The position numbers were made by a program, and so were the translations under genes. Below are positions 11,365 to 21,340 of a stretch of DNA of 64,000 nucleotides, piece after piece; the stretch's first letter is position 1, and the number at the start of each line of letters is the position of its first letter. This DNA comes from Rapana venosa (taxonomy: Eukaryota > Mollusca > Gastropoda > Neogastropoda > Muricidae). The notes under the pieces were generated by a model. That model made no database searches, was not told the DNA's origin, and worked only from the letters and a program-made list of their open reading frames with translations. The stretch spans positions 8,383,462-8,447,461 of the forward strand of contig CM054155.1 in NCBI GenBank assembly GCA_028751875.1, written 5' to 3'.

Positions 11365-11525
11365 TTTCGAAGGATAACGGAATAAGCACTCAGTGCTTTT
11401 TTCCATCGAGTTTATGCAGTTTTTGTCCAATTTGTCATCCATCCCCACCGGCACACCAATAGCCTACACGTATTCCAAAAAGTGGAACAGGATTCAACGT
11501 GTTGCGCAAAGAATGTTTGCTTCGT
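11365..11525 (-). mobile_element. SINE-B 3' part, reverse
   Basis: It starts TTTCGAAGGATAACGGAATA, then AGCACTCAGTGCTTTTTTCC and CCCCACCGGCACACCAATAG, ending near GATTCAACGTGTTGCGCAAA. It is 5'-truncated. Confidence 0.8.
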
Positions 11526-12115
11526 TGGGGGGGTGTATTAAGAGGTAAAGAGGATGCGATTCATTTTTGTTATGTATTGCCCATTTGGGCAAAGTATCCA
11601 AGTGAAAGATACAAACATATAATAATTTTAATGAATTCCCAGACAAGGTTTAAAACCTTACTCAGACATGCAAACAAGGGAAAGGACAAAAATATAAATC
11701 ATACCCTGTTTATCTTAATATAAGTCTTTGCCTATATCAGTGGTGAAATGCTCTTTTCCTTTACTATACAACAGTACTTGCATCGTATAACCTGCTGTGT
11801 GGTGGTGGAAAATAAACCTTGTTGTTATTCCTCTCCAAGGCTGGTCTATGGCCAGAACAAGACAAAACCATCTGAATCTGAATCGCTCTCTCCCCCTCAG
11901 ACTCCTTTCATTTTCATATCTTTTCTCTTTTTTTTCGTGATATGCTCTCTGCTTTTTTTTCTTTCTCGCACTCTTTTCTCTCTTTTTTCCTTTGTTTCTT
12001 TTTGTGTTGTTCTTCTTTTCTTTCCATCAAGGAACTAATAACATGTAGTTCTAAAGAACTGGCGTCAGATTGGGCTAACTTAGGTCGAATCTTTCCAACA
12101 CTCCTCCCCCTTTCA
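11526..12115. other. No gene; pyrimidine-rich at 11880-12030
   Basis: AT-rich unique-looking sequence followed by a CT/T-rich tract. Neither strand has coding resemblance. Confidence 0.5.
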
Positions 12116-12119
12116 CAGA

Positions 12120-12650
12120 ACTACACACAACACAACGCAATACTCACACAAATATACACTCACAATTACTCACGCACACACGCACGCACACGCACACACG
12201 GCACCGCACAAAACAAAACGCAACACATACACACACACGCGCACACACACTAAGCCACACACATATAAAAGAATAAAATAAATAAAAATGCACACAAAGC
12301 ACACACGAACACGCACACACACATAAACACCACACAAACTACACCCTCATCACATCTCTCAACGCCACGACACACACACACATATACACACACAAGATAA
12401 CCCACATATACACACACACACACCTTCCCCTCATCACATCTCACAACAACACGCTTGCACAACACGTACAAAACACAAACGCACATCACATCACCACGAT
12501 ACACACACACCACACACATCACATCTCACACGCACGCACACACAAACGCGCACAACACACATAAACACACATATACACACACACACAACACACACACACA
12601 CCCACAACACACACACAACACATACACACACACACAAACACGCCTTCTTC
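12120..12650. repeat. Long degenerate (CA)n array
   Basis: About 530 bases of CACA/CGCA with interspersed CATCACATCTCAC motifs (12345, 12428, 12516), so a longer period is laid over the dinucleotide. Open frames here are artefacts of the repeat. Confidence 0.9.
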
Positions 12651-13009
12651 ATACCCCTCCCCCTTCTTTCCCTGGCTTTTTCATCCACCCTCCTCTGTCC
12701 TACACCCTTTCCAGTTTTTTCGCCTTTATTTCTCTCTTTTGCCGCACCCAGCAAATGTTGTTGTTTGTTTGATTGTTGTTGTTGTTTTCTGGAGAACTTG
12801 TTGGATTACAGGACTGGTATGCGCTCAAGGGAAAATTAGGTTTAGAGCTGCTGGTTTATCGCTGACAGAACGGTTAAGCCCTTGTGGGGGTTTTTAGTTG
12901 CTGGTTTTCTTTTTTAGTTTTAATTTCTTCTGTCAGGGTTGGGGGGGGGTTTTTCGAATCTGAGAATATGTCAGACTCTTCAAAGAAGATTTTTATTTTT
13001 TTGGAGGAC

Positions 13010-13493
13010 AGCAGAGTGGGGTTAAGCTGTTTAATAAGCAGAGAGACATTTACAGATAGAGATATAGATGGGTTAAGTTGTTTAATAAACAGAGAGACAT
13101 TTACAGATATAGATATTGATGGTTAAGTTGTTTGTTAAACAGAGAGACAATTTACCGATATAGATATTGGTGGGAATTAAGTTGTTTAATAAACACAGAG
13201 ACATTTACAGATATAATGGGTTAAGATGTTTGAAAAACAGCAGAGGAACGTATACAGATATATAATATATATATATATAAATATATATATATATACTATA
13301 TATATATATATAAATCTCTCATATATATATATAGACGGTTAACTTGTTAGATAACACAGATAGACATTACCAGATATAGATATAATGGGGTAACCATTTT
13401 AAAAAACAGAGAGCATTCACGTGTATAGGGATATAGACAAGTTAACTAGTTTTAATCACAGAGAGCTTTCACATATATAGAAATAGACAGGTT
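13010..13493. repeat. ~50-bp minisatellite, left part
   Basis: Units contain GTTAAGTTGTTTAATAAACA, then GAGAGACATTTACAGATATA and GATAT. About eight units are visible, with an AT dinucleotide run at 13260-13335. The same unit resumes at 14430 after a LINE insertion, so the array is split. Confidence 0.85.
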
Positions 13494-14423
13494 CTATCTA
13501 TCTTCGACTGTCCCGTAGGCTGACGACCGTGGGCAACCCTCAAAGACACAGCAACCAGTTCCCTCCATTCACACTCTCTGTCGGCCTTTCTCAGGGTTTT
13601 TGTTAGAGATCTAGGCATGTCCCATTCACTGATTTTATCCGCCCAGCTCTTCCCTCTATGGTCTGCCTCTTCTTCTTCCTCCTTGGACATGCCTTGCAAA
13701 CTGTCTTTGTAATTCCTTGGGGATCTTGTGACATGCCCATACCACTTAAGTTACTCTTTTTCACGATCGTTAAGAAGTTCTCATAGGTCCAATGGTTTGC
13801 TGGATCTGTTATGCACGCTTTCGTTGCTTATGTGGTCTTTGTAGGAGATGCCAAGGGAGTCTCCGAAAGCATCTCATCTCCACAGCTGTACTCCTTCTCT
13901 CCAAATCTGCCTAGTCAGGGTCCATGATACACAGGCATACACAAATATGGATATGGACAAGGGAGCGGCATTAATCCGATCTTGGAGATAAGTTGAGATA
14001 TACTTGTCCTCTCCAGATGTGTTAGTTTTTGAACAAAGCAGTTATTGCTGTGCAGGTCCTGCATACTACTTCTGGCTTGGATCCCTGGTCGGATACATGG
14101 CTCCCCGGTAACTTTGAAGCTTTGAACTGTTTCCACGTTCTGGTCATTAAACCCTGACGCTTTGATTTGTTGCTTACAAGATTCAGCCGCTATATAAATT
14201 CCATACATTTATTATTATTATTATTATCAGTGCTAATGCCGTTGGTGTTATTAGTCATCAGTTATGTGTCTTCCTCTGCACGTATTTCCCCATGCCGATT
14301 TTTTGGAGGCCTTATCCAATTGTTCTGTTTAGGCTGGCAAGCTCTCTTTCTGATCCTGCTATTCCATCAATGTCATCTGCGAAGCGGAGGTTTGTGATCG
14401 TTCTGCCACCAATGCTGACTGAT
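13494..14423 (-). mobile_element. LINE 3' part: reverse transcriptase palm to C-terminus
   Basis: Read on the minus strand, it begins with a reverse transcriptase segment that includes the catalytic box RFADDIDGIAG (FADD codons at 14372-14383), preceded by GGRTITNL. Then come a thumb-like region (ETVQSFK; SSKIGLMPLP at about 13960-14130), YGHVTRSP, and a C-terminal segment KSWADKISEWD with ECEWRELV. This order is typical of APE-type non-LTR elements. Frameshifts and a SINE-E tail insertion at 14158-14225 make it inactive. It interrupts a minisatellite and is flanked by CAGGTT on both sides (13488-13493 and 14424-14429), a possible short target duplication. The 5' end is truncated within RT. 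Confidence 0.88.
14158..14225 (+). mobile_element. SINE-E 3' end alone, nested in the LINE
   Basis: It reads GCTTTGATTTGTTGCTTACA, AGATTCAGCCGCTATATAAA, TTCCATACAT, then (TTA)n. This is the last ~60 bases of family E followed by its microsatellite tail. Confidence 0.8.
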
Positions 14424-14628
14424 CAGGTTAACTAGTTTAATCAACAGATTCACATTAAGTTACAGATAATATAGTATAGACAATGTAACTAATGTAATAA
14501 ACATATACACATTCACGTATATAAATATGGAAAATCTAACTAGTTCAATAAACAGATGCACAGTTGCAGATGTAAATACGAATAAGGTAACTAGTTTGAT
14601 AAACAGAGAGACATTAATTCTCAGATGC
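14424..14628. repeat. ~50-bp minisatellite, right part
   Basis: Continuation of the array at 13010-13493: GGTTAACTAGTTTAATCAAC and AACTAGTTTGATAAACAGAG with GAGACATTA. Confidence 0.8.
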
Positions 14629-14690
14629 AGCGTCATTCATATTACAGACAACAATAGCTGCTGTCTGAGCATTTGACCAAGAAAACAACA
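14628..14690 (+). mobile_element. SINE-D 3' end alone
   Basis: It contains CATTCATATTACAGACAACA and ATAGCTGCTGTCTGAGCATT, the terminal hairpin of family D, then GAAAACAACAAG. Confidence 0.7.
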
Positions 14691-14939
14691 AGTCCCAATT
14701 CTTTGAGTTACCTGTAGAGGTGTAGACCAGACTGCATGGGATAAAAAATAAATCAGACAAAATAATAAAACCGCGAAATATGTTTTTTACTTGAAGAAGT
14801 TGTGATGGACAGTAGTCCTCTAAAAGCGGCAATACTTTGGCTGTCAGACAAACATTGACCAAACTCACAACAGCCATGTGTATTAATTTTGCTCTCACGG
14901 GGGAAATAGCACAGATTTGGCTCAAAGAAAATTAATGTC

Positions 14940-15660
14940 AGTTAGAATAAGGGAGAGCATATACTGAGAAAATCAGTCATTTAAACATACATACACCCTA
15001 TGCACTTGCGTTAATCTTCTGCGATAAAAGGGGAAATGGGGTTAAAGAATAGAGCATTCTTAACATGTCATTATCGGCTGCCATTTGATCTTTGCTCAGT
15101 ACATTAAAAACATTTTGTTGATCATTAAAAATGTCAGTGCAGATAAGCTTAATATCTGCTTACTATAAACGTCCTGGGTGTTGCTTGTAGAAAAGGCACT
15201 ATGGGAAATTTCACTCCTTTTTAATAAATTAGATATTTGCTACCAACATGACTATATATCGTTGATTTGAGGGATGGGAATCAGTGATTGTCTGTCGTTA
15301 TTCGTCTAAGTACAACACTCCCAAACCCTTGATCATTCCCTGCATCTCCTCTGGTTGCAACGTCTCCCTGATCCCCTCTCTCTAATCCACAGACAGGCTG
15401 ACAGCAAGGCGGGCAACACTGAGATAGCAGTTGAAGGGAAGTGAAAGAGGCCAGCCCTCTGCCTGTGTGCCTGCCTGTCTGTCTGTCTGCCTGTCTGTCT
15501 GTCTGCTGTCTGTCTTCGTCAGAGGATGGGGACATTGACGGGATTTCAAACAGATCCCTGCCTCTGATGCGGGCCAAGTCTGTCTGGCATCAGGGGGGAT
15601 AATTCACCTATTTGATTTGCTCTGACCTGTGCCAGGCTTTGTTTTCTCCCCTACGCTTTA
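14940..15660. other. No gene recognised; (CTGT)n at 15468-15520
   Basis: Unique-looking sequence with a CTGTCTG/CCTGT microsatellite. No recognisable protein on either strand. Confidence 0.5.
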
Positions 15661-15799
15661 ACTGGGGTTCGGGGGACATGGGAGAAACAACGGAAGCCTA
15701 CCATTTCCATACTGTATTTGCTTTGCTGTCTCCCTTGATGACTCCTAAAGTGTGTCACACCAAACGTGACAGGATTTGGGGGACAGCCTGATAAAAGAC

Positions 15800-15930
15800 C
15801 TTTTTCAAACAGAAGTCTGGGATGTGCTAGGCCTGACTTGTCAGGTGCTAACCGCGGCAGTAAAATAACATTTTCGCTTATATCACAGACAACGATAGTT
15901 GTTTGTCTGAGCGTTTGAAGAAGGAGAAGG
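15800..15930 (+). mobile_element. SINE-D-like 3' end on a different 5' body
   Basis: GGGATGTGCTAGGCCTGACT, TGTCAGGTGCTAACCGCGGC, ACATTTTCGCTTATATCACA, the hairpin GACAACGATAGTTGTTTGTC and a GAAGAAGGAG tail match family D. The sequence upstream (15658-15800) does not match its usual 5' half, so this 3' end is shared by more than one element. Confidence 0.75.
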
Positions 15931-16043
15931 GGGGAAGAAGAAAAGATTAAGATAAGAAAAGAAGAAGAACAGAAGAAGAAGAAAGGAAGAAGAAGAAGAA
16001 GAAGAAGGAAAAAAGCAGAAGAACAACAACAAACAACAAAAAC

Positions 16044-16077
<34 letters not shown>

Positions 16078-16095
16078 AACAACAACAACAACAAA
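15930..16095. repeat. GAA purine tract and (CAA)n
   Basis: AAGAAG units followed by AACAAC units, an extension of the retroposon tail. Confidence 0.85.
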
Positions 16096-16163
16096 AGACC
16101 CCTGTTTCCTCCACCATTAAACAATTTCCTTCTTCCTAAAACAAATCCTGAGATAATTGGAAG

Positions 16164-16240
16164 GAATGTTGTTTGTTTGTTTGTTTGTTTGTTTGTTTTG
16201 TTTTTTGTTTGTTTGTTTGTTTGGTTGCTTGTTTGTTTTT
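16164..16240. repeat. (TTTG)n microsatellite
   Basis: About 17 units of GTTT with interruptions. Confidence 0.9.
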
Positions 16241-16302
16241 GTTGGTTGTGTGTACACTTAGTTTAGGACACTGGACTACTACCTTTACCTACAACCTTTA
16301 AG

Positions 16303-16909
16303 AAGGGAGGGCAGCCAAGAAAAACGGTAAAACTGTCAGAGACAGCAAGAGGAATCAAAGAACCTACTAACAAGGGCGCCACGTCCGTTCTTCCTTCATC
16401 TGCCCAGTATGCAACAGACCGGGCCCATTCATGCATCGCCTCTTCAGTCTGTCTCCAGAGAGCTTCTTACAAACTGGAGCAGTCATCTCCCCTCCATGAT
16501 CCTCCCGTGCATTATACCCATCCTGCCTGGCCCAGGCCAAAAGCTGTGTCATTACTGGAATTCAGCTAAGCGCCAAGGCCTACACTAATACAGTTTTTAT
16601 GTGTCACATGTTTGTGTTGAGATTGCCTTCACCATGACAAAGCTCTGAACATAACAACCTGAACTCTCCTTTAAAGAAGAAAGCCTCCTCTGAAGTCGGA
16701 GTATGGCTGCCTATATGGCCGAAGTAATTAGAAAACAGTCATATACGCAAACTTACTCATCATCCGGTGTACTTCTATCTCACGGTGATTCCCAGTGGGA
16801 TGAGTTGAAGTCAGAAGTGCATGTTCTGGGTGACCCTCAGAGAGTTAAGTGGGGAAACGCACAACAACAACAACGACAACAAATCAATTAACATAGCCCC
16901 ACATCATCA

Positions 16910-16959
<50 letters not shown>

Positions 16960-17327
16960 CTCTCCCTTTAGGCTTTATGAATAACTTAAACCTGCTCTTC
17001 ACATTATCACTTGCAGTGTATCCCAAATCTGTTTGCTGTCAGTATGTAAAACACATCTTTAGATGACAGCGGGAATTCACACATAGTACACGCGTGGCGT
17101 GTGCATGCATCCGAGCAGAGCACACTCATTCCACGCACACGGGAACAGATGACAATTTTTAATGCATAAACACGGAGACTGGAATGTAAAAAATCAATAT
17201 TGCTTATTTCATTATCTTCGGAAATAAAAGAAATAAATAATTTATTTTTACCCAAAATTACTTTAAAATGAAGCTAGAAAACACAAAATGACCTTATCTC
17301 ATCTTCATATCAACGCAAAACAAACAC
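16303..17327. repeat. Right copy of the ~1.02 kb duplication
   Basis: Identical to 1-768 over 16303-17070. From 17075 onward there are many one- or two-base indels relative to 771-1020, for example extra bases in ACACATAGTACACG and in GAGCAGAGCACAC. The right border falls at GCAAAACAAACACAA, where the sequence switches into a LINE cut in mid-domain. Both facts fit an assembly join. Confidence 0.9.
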
Positions 17328-18465
17328 AAGTGCTGAAGTATGAAAGCTGCACCAGTGTCTTTATTATTTAGAACCGACCCATCTGTGAAAATATGGAGAT
17401 GACTGTGGTAGTTTTTAGCAATGTGCTATCTAGTGGTCACTATGGCAATTTTGACATTTTCTTCTTTTTTCATGTCAGTAAAACTAATGTCAAATGTAGC
17501 TTTCAACATTTCCCATTTCGGTATAGGCGTCCATGCTGGCTTTTTTGCTAATTCTGTTATATCAATTCCAGCTTGTTGTATTAAGTCGTTATTATAGGTT
17601 GCAATAGTTACTTGTGAGGAAATATTCCACGCTCGTTTTGGAAAATCAGAGTCAGATCTTAATGTGATTTCCTTCCCAACAAAATTGTTGGTGGTTGATG
17701 CTGCTCTCATTACAAATTTTGAAGCTGCTAGTTCTCGATAGTCACTTAAGGGTAGAATTCTGGCTGTATTATATGTTTCCTTATTTGAGGCATGACTAGG
17801 CACACCCAATGCAATTTTAATTCCTTACAATCTTAACTTGCAATCTTTTTCAATAAATACTTGGTGCACAAAAAAACACTTGAACATAAGGTAATTGAGA
17901 TCGTACAAGTGCAAGTGAAAGGTGGATTAATATTGTTGTATCCATTCCCCAAAATAATCTGCCAAATACCTTCAGGAAATGTATGCTTTTTCTTGCCTTT
18001 GTCAGAATATAATCAAAGTGAGTATTCCAAGTTAACTTTGATGTAAAGAAAACCCCCTGAAATTTGACAATTTGTCTGCATTCAATTATGTCACCATATA
18101 ATTTAAAAACAGGCAAGTTATTCGAATTACTACCCACATTAAAGAGCGTTATATTGTTTTTTCTTTTAACAGTGACAAACCATTTTCCAGCATATACTTG
18201 CCTAGGTTATCAAGATCAGATTGGAACTGTCTTCGAATATAATTTTGTGTTCTTTGAGGAGTTGTCTTTTTTAAAGTGACATCCATCCACATACAAATGT
18301 CACCAGCATATTGAGCTAGACTGACACAATTAGAAAGTATGTTGGGGAGATCTTGAATCAGGATGTTAAATAGAATAGGTGCTAAAACAAGTCCTTGTGG
18401 AATTCCCATATCAAGATTTTGTGAGTAAGAATAACTGAATCCCACTCTACTCTGAATTGTTCTGT
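17328..18465 (-). mobile_element. I-type LINE fragment: RT and start of RNase H
   Basis: On the minus strand the order is RT block GIPQGLVLAPILFN with IQDLP (about 18350-18420), the catalytic box as YAGD (18299-18310), KFQGVFFTSKLTWNTHF with KARKSIHFLKVFGRLFWG (about 17950-18060), a linker with LPLSDYRELAASKFVMRA, and then FTDGSVLNNKDTGAAF (FTDGS codons 17375-17389), the start of an RNase H domain. An RT followed by RNase H is the I-superfamily layout. The second residue of the usual YADD box is changed to Gly (GAT to GGT) and frames shift between segments, so the copy is dead. The 5' part is missing, and RNase H is cut off at the duplication border. Confidence 0.88.
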
Positions 18466-18504
18466 TCTGTATGTGTGTGTGTTATTTTTTATTTATTTTT
18501 TTTT

Positions 18505-18672
18505 TATTCTTTTATATTGAGGATAATGGAATAAGCACTTATGTGCTTTTTTACATCCTGTCCCCGCGTGTATGCAGTTTTGTAAATTGTGTCATGTGTT
18601 CCCACCGGCACACGATGGCCTAGTCTTACGAAAAGTGGAACAGGATTTAACGTGTGCGCAAGATGTTCTGTG
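18505..18672 (-). mobile_element. SINE-B 3' part, reverse
   Basis: From TTCTTTTATATTGAGGATAA through GCACACGATGGCCTAGTCTT to GTGTGCGCAAGATGTTCTGT, where it runs into a TG-rich array (18673-18800). Confidence 0.85.
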
Positions 18673-18814
18673 TGTATGTGTGCATTTACGTGTGTACATG
18701 TGTGTGTGTGTGTATGTGCACGTGTGCGTGCGTGCGTGCGCGTGTCTCTCTCTCTCTCCCTATGTCTGTACACATCTGTGTCTGTGTGTGTATGCACATG
18801 CATGCATAGATGTA

Positions 18815-19776
18815 TGTGAGTTTGAGGTTACTGTATGTCCACAGCTATCATAACTGTATATATATTCAAGCTACTGTAAGTAACTCAGCTTATTCCATTA
18901 GAACATGTATTATTGTACGTCCACAGCTATCATAGCTGTATATATATTCACCCTACTGTAAGTAACTCAGCTTATTCCCTCAGAACATGTATCATAACTG
19001 TATATATATTCACAAATGTATATATATTCACCACTACTGTAAGTAACTCAGCTTATTGCCTCAGAACATGTATTAATGTACGTCCACAGCTATCATAACT
19101 GTATATATATTCACAAATGTATATATATTCACCACTACAGTAAGTAACTCAGCTTATTCCCTCAGAACATGTATTACTGTACCTCCACAGCTATCATAAC
19201 TGTATATATATTCACAAATGTATATATATTCACCACTACAGTAAGTAACTCAGCTTATTCCCTCAGAACATGTATTACTGTCCCTCCACAGCTATCAAAG
19301 TATCATAACTGTATATGTATTCACAGCTACTGTAAGTAACTCTGCTTATTCCATCAGAACACCTGTTACTGTAGTCCACAGCTATCATAACTGTATATTC
19401 ACTACTACTGTAAGTAACTCAGCTTATTAATTAATTTATTTATTTATTTTATTTATTCTTTTATATCGAGGATAATGGAATAAGCACTCATGTGCTTTTC
19501 TACATCCAGTCCCCGTGTGTATGTGGTTTTGTAAATTTTGTCATCTGTTCCCACCGGCACACAATGGCCTACTCTTTTGAAAAGCGGAACAGGATCTAAC
19601 GTGTGTGCAAGATGTTCTGCGTGCATTCGCACATGGGGCCTCAGAACATGTATTACTGTAGTCCACAGCTATCATAACTGTATATATATTCACAGCTACT
19701 GTAAGTGACTACATCCACAGCTATCAAAACTATATATATTCACCACTACAGTAAGTAACTCAGCTTATTCCCTCAG
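18815..19776. repeat. 82-101-bp minisatellite ending at an ACOT9 exon
   Basis: Units contain GTAAGTAACTCAGCTTATTC with CCTCAGAACATGTATTACTG, then CCACAGCTATCATAACTGTA and TATATATTCAC. The start of CAGCTTATT falls at 18886, 18968, 19049, 19150, 19251, 19342 (variant), 19420 and 19761. The last unit is directly followed by coding sequence. A SINE-B (19432-19637) is inserted in the array. Confidence 0.9.
19432..19637 (-). mobile_element. SINE-B, 5'-truncated, inserted in the minisatellite
   Basis: A TTTATTTATT tail is followed by TATCGAGGATAATGGAATAA and the body up to CATTCGCACATGGG. The minisatellite resumes immediately with CCTCAGAACATGTATTACTG. It is therefore younger than the array. Confidence 0.85.
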
Positions 19777-19796
19777 AACACGTATCACCCCAACAG

Positions 19797-20008
19797 GCCT
19801 GAGGAAGGGGGCTTTGCCCAGGGCACGGAGGAGAACCTGCTGCCCATGAAGAGCAGGCAGGAGGACTGCCCGGTGCGGCAGATGAAGGACAGCTACCAGG
19901 AGGTCGTCATCCCCCTGGGGCAGAACCCCCACGTCAGAGAAAAGTACATCTCCTTCCTCCATGGCCTTCGATTTGGCCGGCTGTTGGAGGACTTGGACAC
20001 CTTTGCAG
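19797..20008 (+). CDS. ACOT9: ACOT9-like acyl-CoA thioesterase, exon near the N-terminus
   Basis: The product hydrolyses acyl-CoA to free fatty acid and CoA; ACOT9 of mammals works in mitochondria and has two hotdog folds. The translated exon carries VRQMKDSYQEVVIPLG and VREKYISF, then RFGRLLEDLDTFA, which match the conserved start of the first hotdog domain. Donor is GCAG|GTGAGA at 20009 (phase 1). The acceptor is uncertain. CCCCAACAG|GC gives 19797, chosen because the bases before it belong to the minisatellite. TTATTCCCTCAG|AA would give 19777 and is also open in frame. Upstream exons (targeting peptide and the start of the protein) were not found; they lie to the left or outside the window. 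Confidence 0.92.
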
Positions 20009-20261
20009 GTGAGAACCGTCGCCACCTTTGAAAAATGAACTTGATTCGTGAAAAGCTTTTGTGGTCTGTGAATTAAAGGAAAAGATGTATCTTCAAAGGT
20101 GGTTCTTTTGGTTTTTTGGGATACCCTTTCATAGAGATTGTACAGTCTGTCTAAAATGAAACTGAGAATCTGTCAAAATTAGTCGAAAAGGAATTATGTG
20201 ATTTAATACTCACGGACTGTAGACATAGAGTTGGATTTAGTATGGAAGATGAAAATGACCA

Positions 20262-20345
20262 CAGTGTCAAGTCAAATTTTTATTTCCAGATGGTACATTG
20301 AATTAGCAATGCATTTGCTTTTTTTTCATCAAGCCATCTATCTAG
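20262..20345 (-). mobile_element. Short retroposon 3' end, pair of 4326-4410
   Basis: GTCAAGTCAAATTTTTATTT, then AGATGGTACATTGAATTAG and CATCAAGCCATCTATCT. It lies in the first visible ACOT9 intron. Confidence 0.55.
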
Positions 20346-20439
20346 GAGCAAAAAACAACTTGATCAATATTATCTAACTACATTAGTACCATAACCGATA
20401 ATAAAACTCCAAAAGAAAAATAGAAACAGAGAAGAAAAG

Positions 20440-20705
20440 AAAGAAAGCACACACACACACGCACGCACGCATGCACGCACACTCACACTCGACCAAAAAC
20501 AAAATACAACAAAATTCATCAATGAAAATGGTCCCCCCCTCCCCACCCCCCCCCCCCCCCCCCAAGAAAAATACACTGCATAACTTGTACACACATACAT
20601 GCACGCACACACATGCACACGCAATGCAACGCAACACAATATAACACAACACAACACAACACAACACACACATTCATACACATACCCACATACATACATG
20701 CACAC
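20440..20705. repeat. CA-rich and AACAC arrays with a C run
   Basis: (CA)n/(CGCA)n, a run of about 17 C at 20546-20562 and (CAACA)n make up an intronic simple repeat. Confidence 0.9.
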
Positions 20706-20814
20706 ATTTGTACTCACTTAGATTTGGATTACAAGAAAATGTGAGAGAAAATGTAAAATACCACACAAAATATATCAGGTTACAATATTACCCATTTCAT
20801 TGTCATACTTTATA

Positions 20815-20895
20815 ATTAATAATAATAATAATAATGTATGAAAATTTATATAGCGCTGAATCTTGTAAATTAAACAAATCAAAGCGCTTGCATTC
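20815..20895 (-). mobile_element. SINE-E 3' end alone
   Basis: (AAT)n followed by GTATGAAAATTTATATAGCG, CTGAATCTTGTAAATTAAAC and AAATCAAAGCGCTTGCAT, the family E terminus in reverse. Confidence 0.8.
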
Positions 20896-21244
20896 ACATC
20901 ATTCACACGCATGCAACCATCCACAAATATCAATATAAACAAATATCAAATTTATATACACAACACACTTAGGTGGGGGTGGTGGAGGTGAAGGTAGCTA
21001 TTGAAAACTAGGAACAGATAACAGGGGACAATGACAACCAACACACAAAAAGTATGTGTGATTTTATCTTTTTTGTCCTGTTATTTTGAGGGTAATGGTG
21101 TGTGTGCATGCGTGTGTGCGCACGTAGTGTGTGTACATACAAGATATGCCTGTATGTGTGGATATAAATGCAGATATGAAGCGCATTAGATGTTGTGTAC
21201 GACAATTATAATGTATCTTCTGTGATCACTTGTTTTCTGTGCAG

Positions 21245-21340
21245 TGTGGATCTGCTACATCCATAACCAGGACCCCAGACGAGGAGGGGAAATCTTGAAG
21301 TCTCCCCTGTCTACTGTCACTGCCCTTGTAGACCGCATCG
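21245..21340 (+). CDS. ACOT9: ACOT9-like thioesterase, second visible exon
   Basis: Acceptor TTTTCTGTGCAG|TG at 21243-21244 and donor ATCG|GTAAAC at 21341. The single G left by the previous exon plus TG restores a Val codon, so the reading frame continues as DTFAVWICYIHNQDP and then SPLSTVTALVDRI. These are hallmark residues of the first hotdog domain of the family. The exon ends in phase 1, so the next exon should start with two bases that complete an Asp or Gly codon. The insertion RRGGEILK before SPLST is longer than in vertebrates. Confidence 0.93.
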
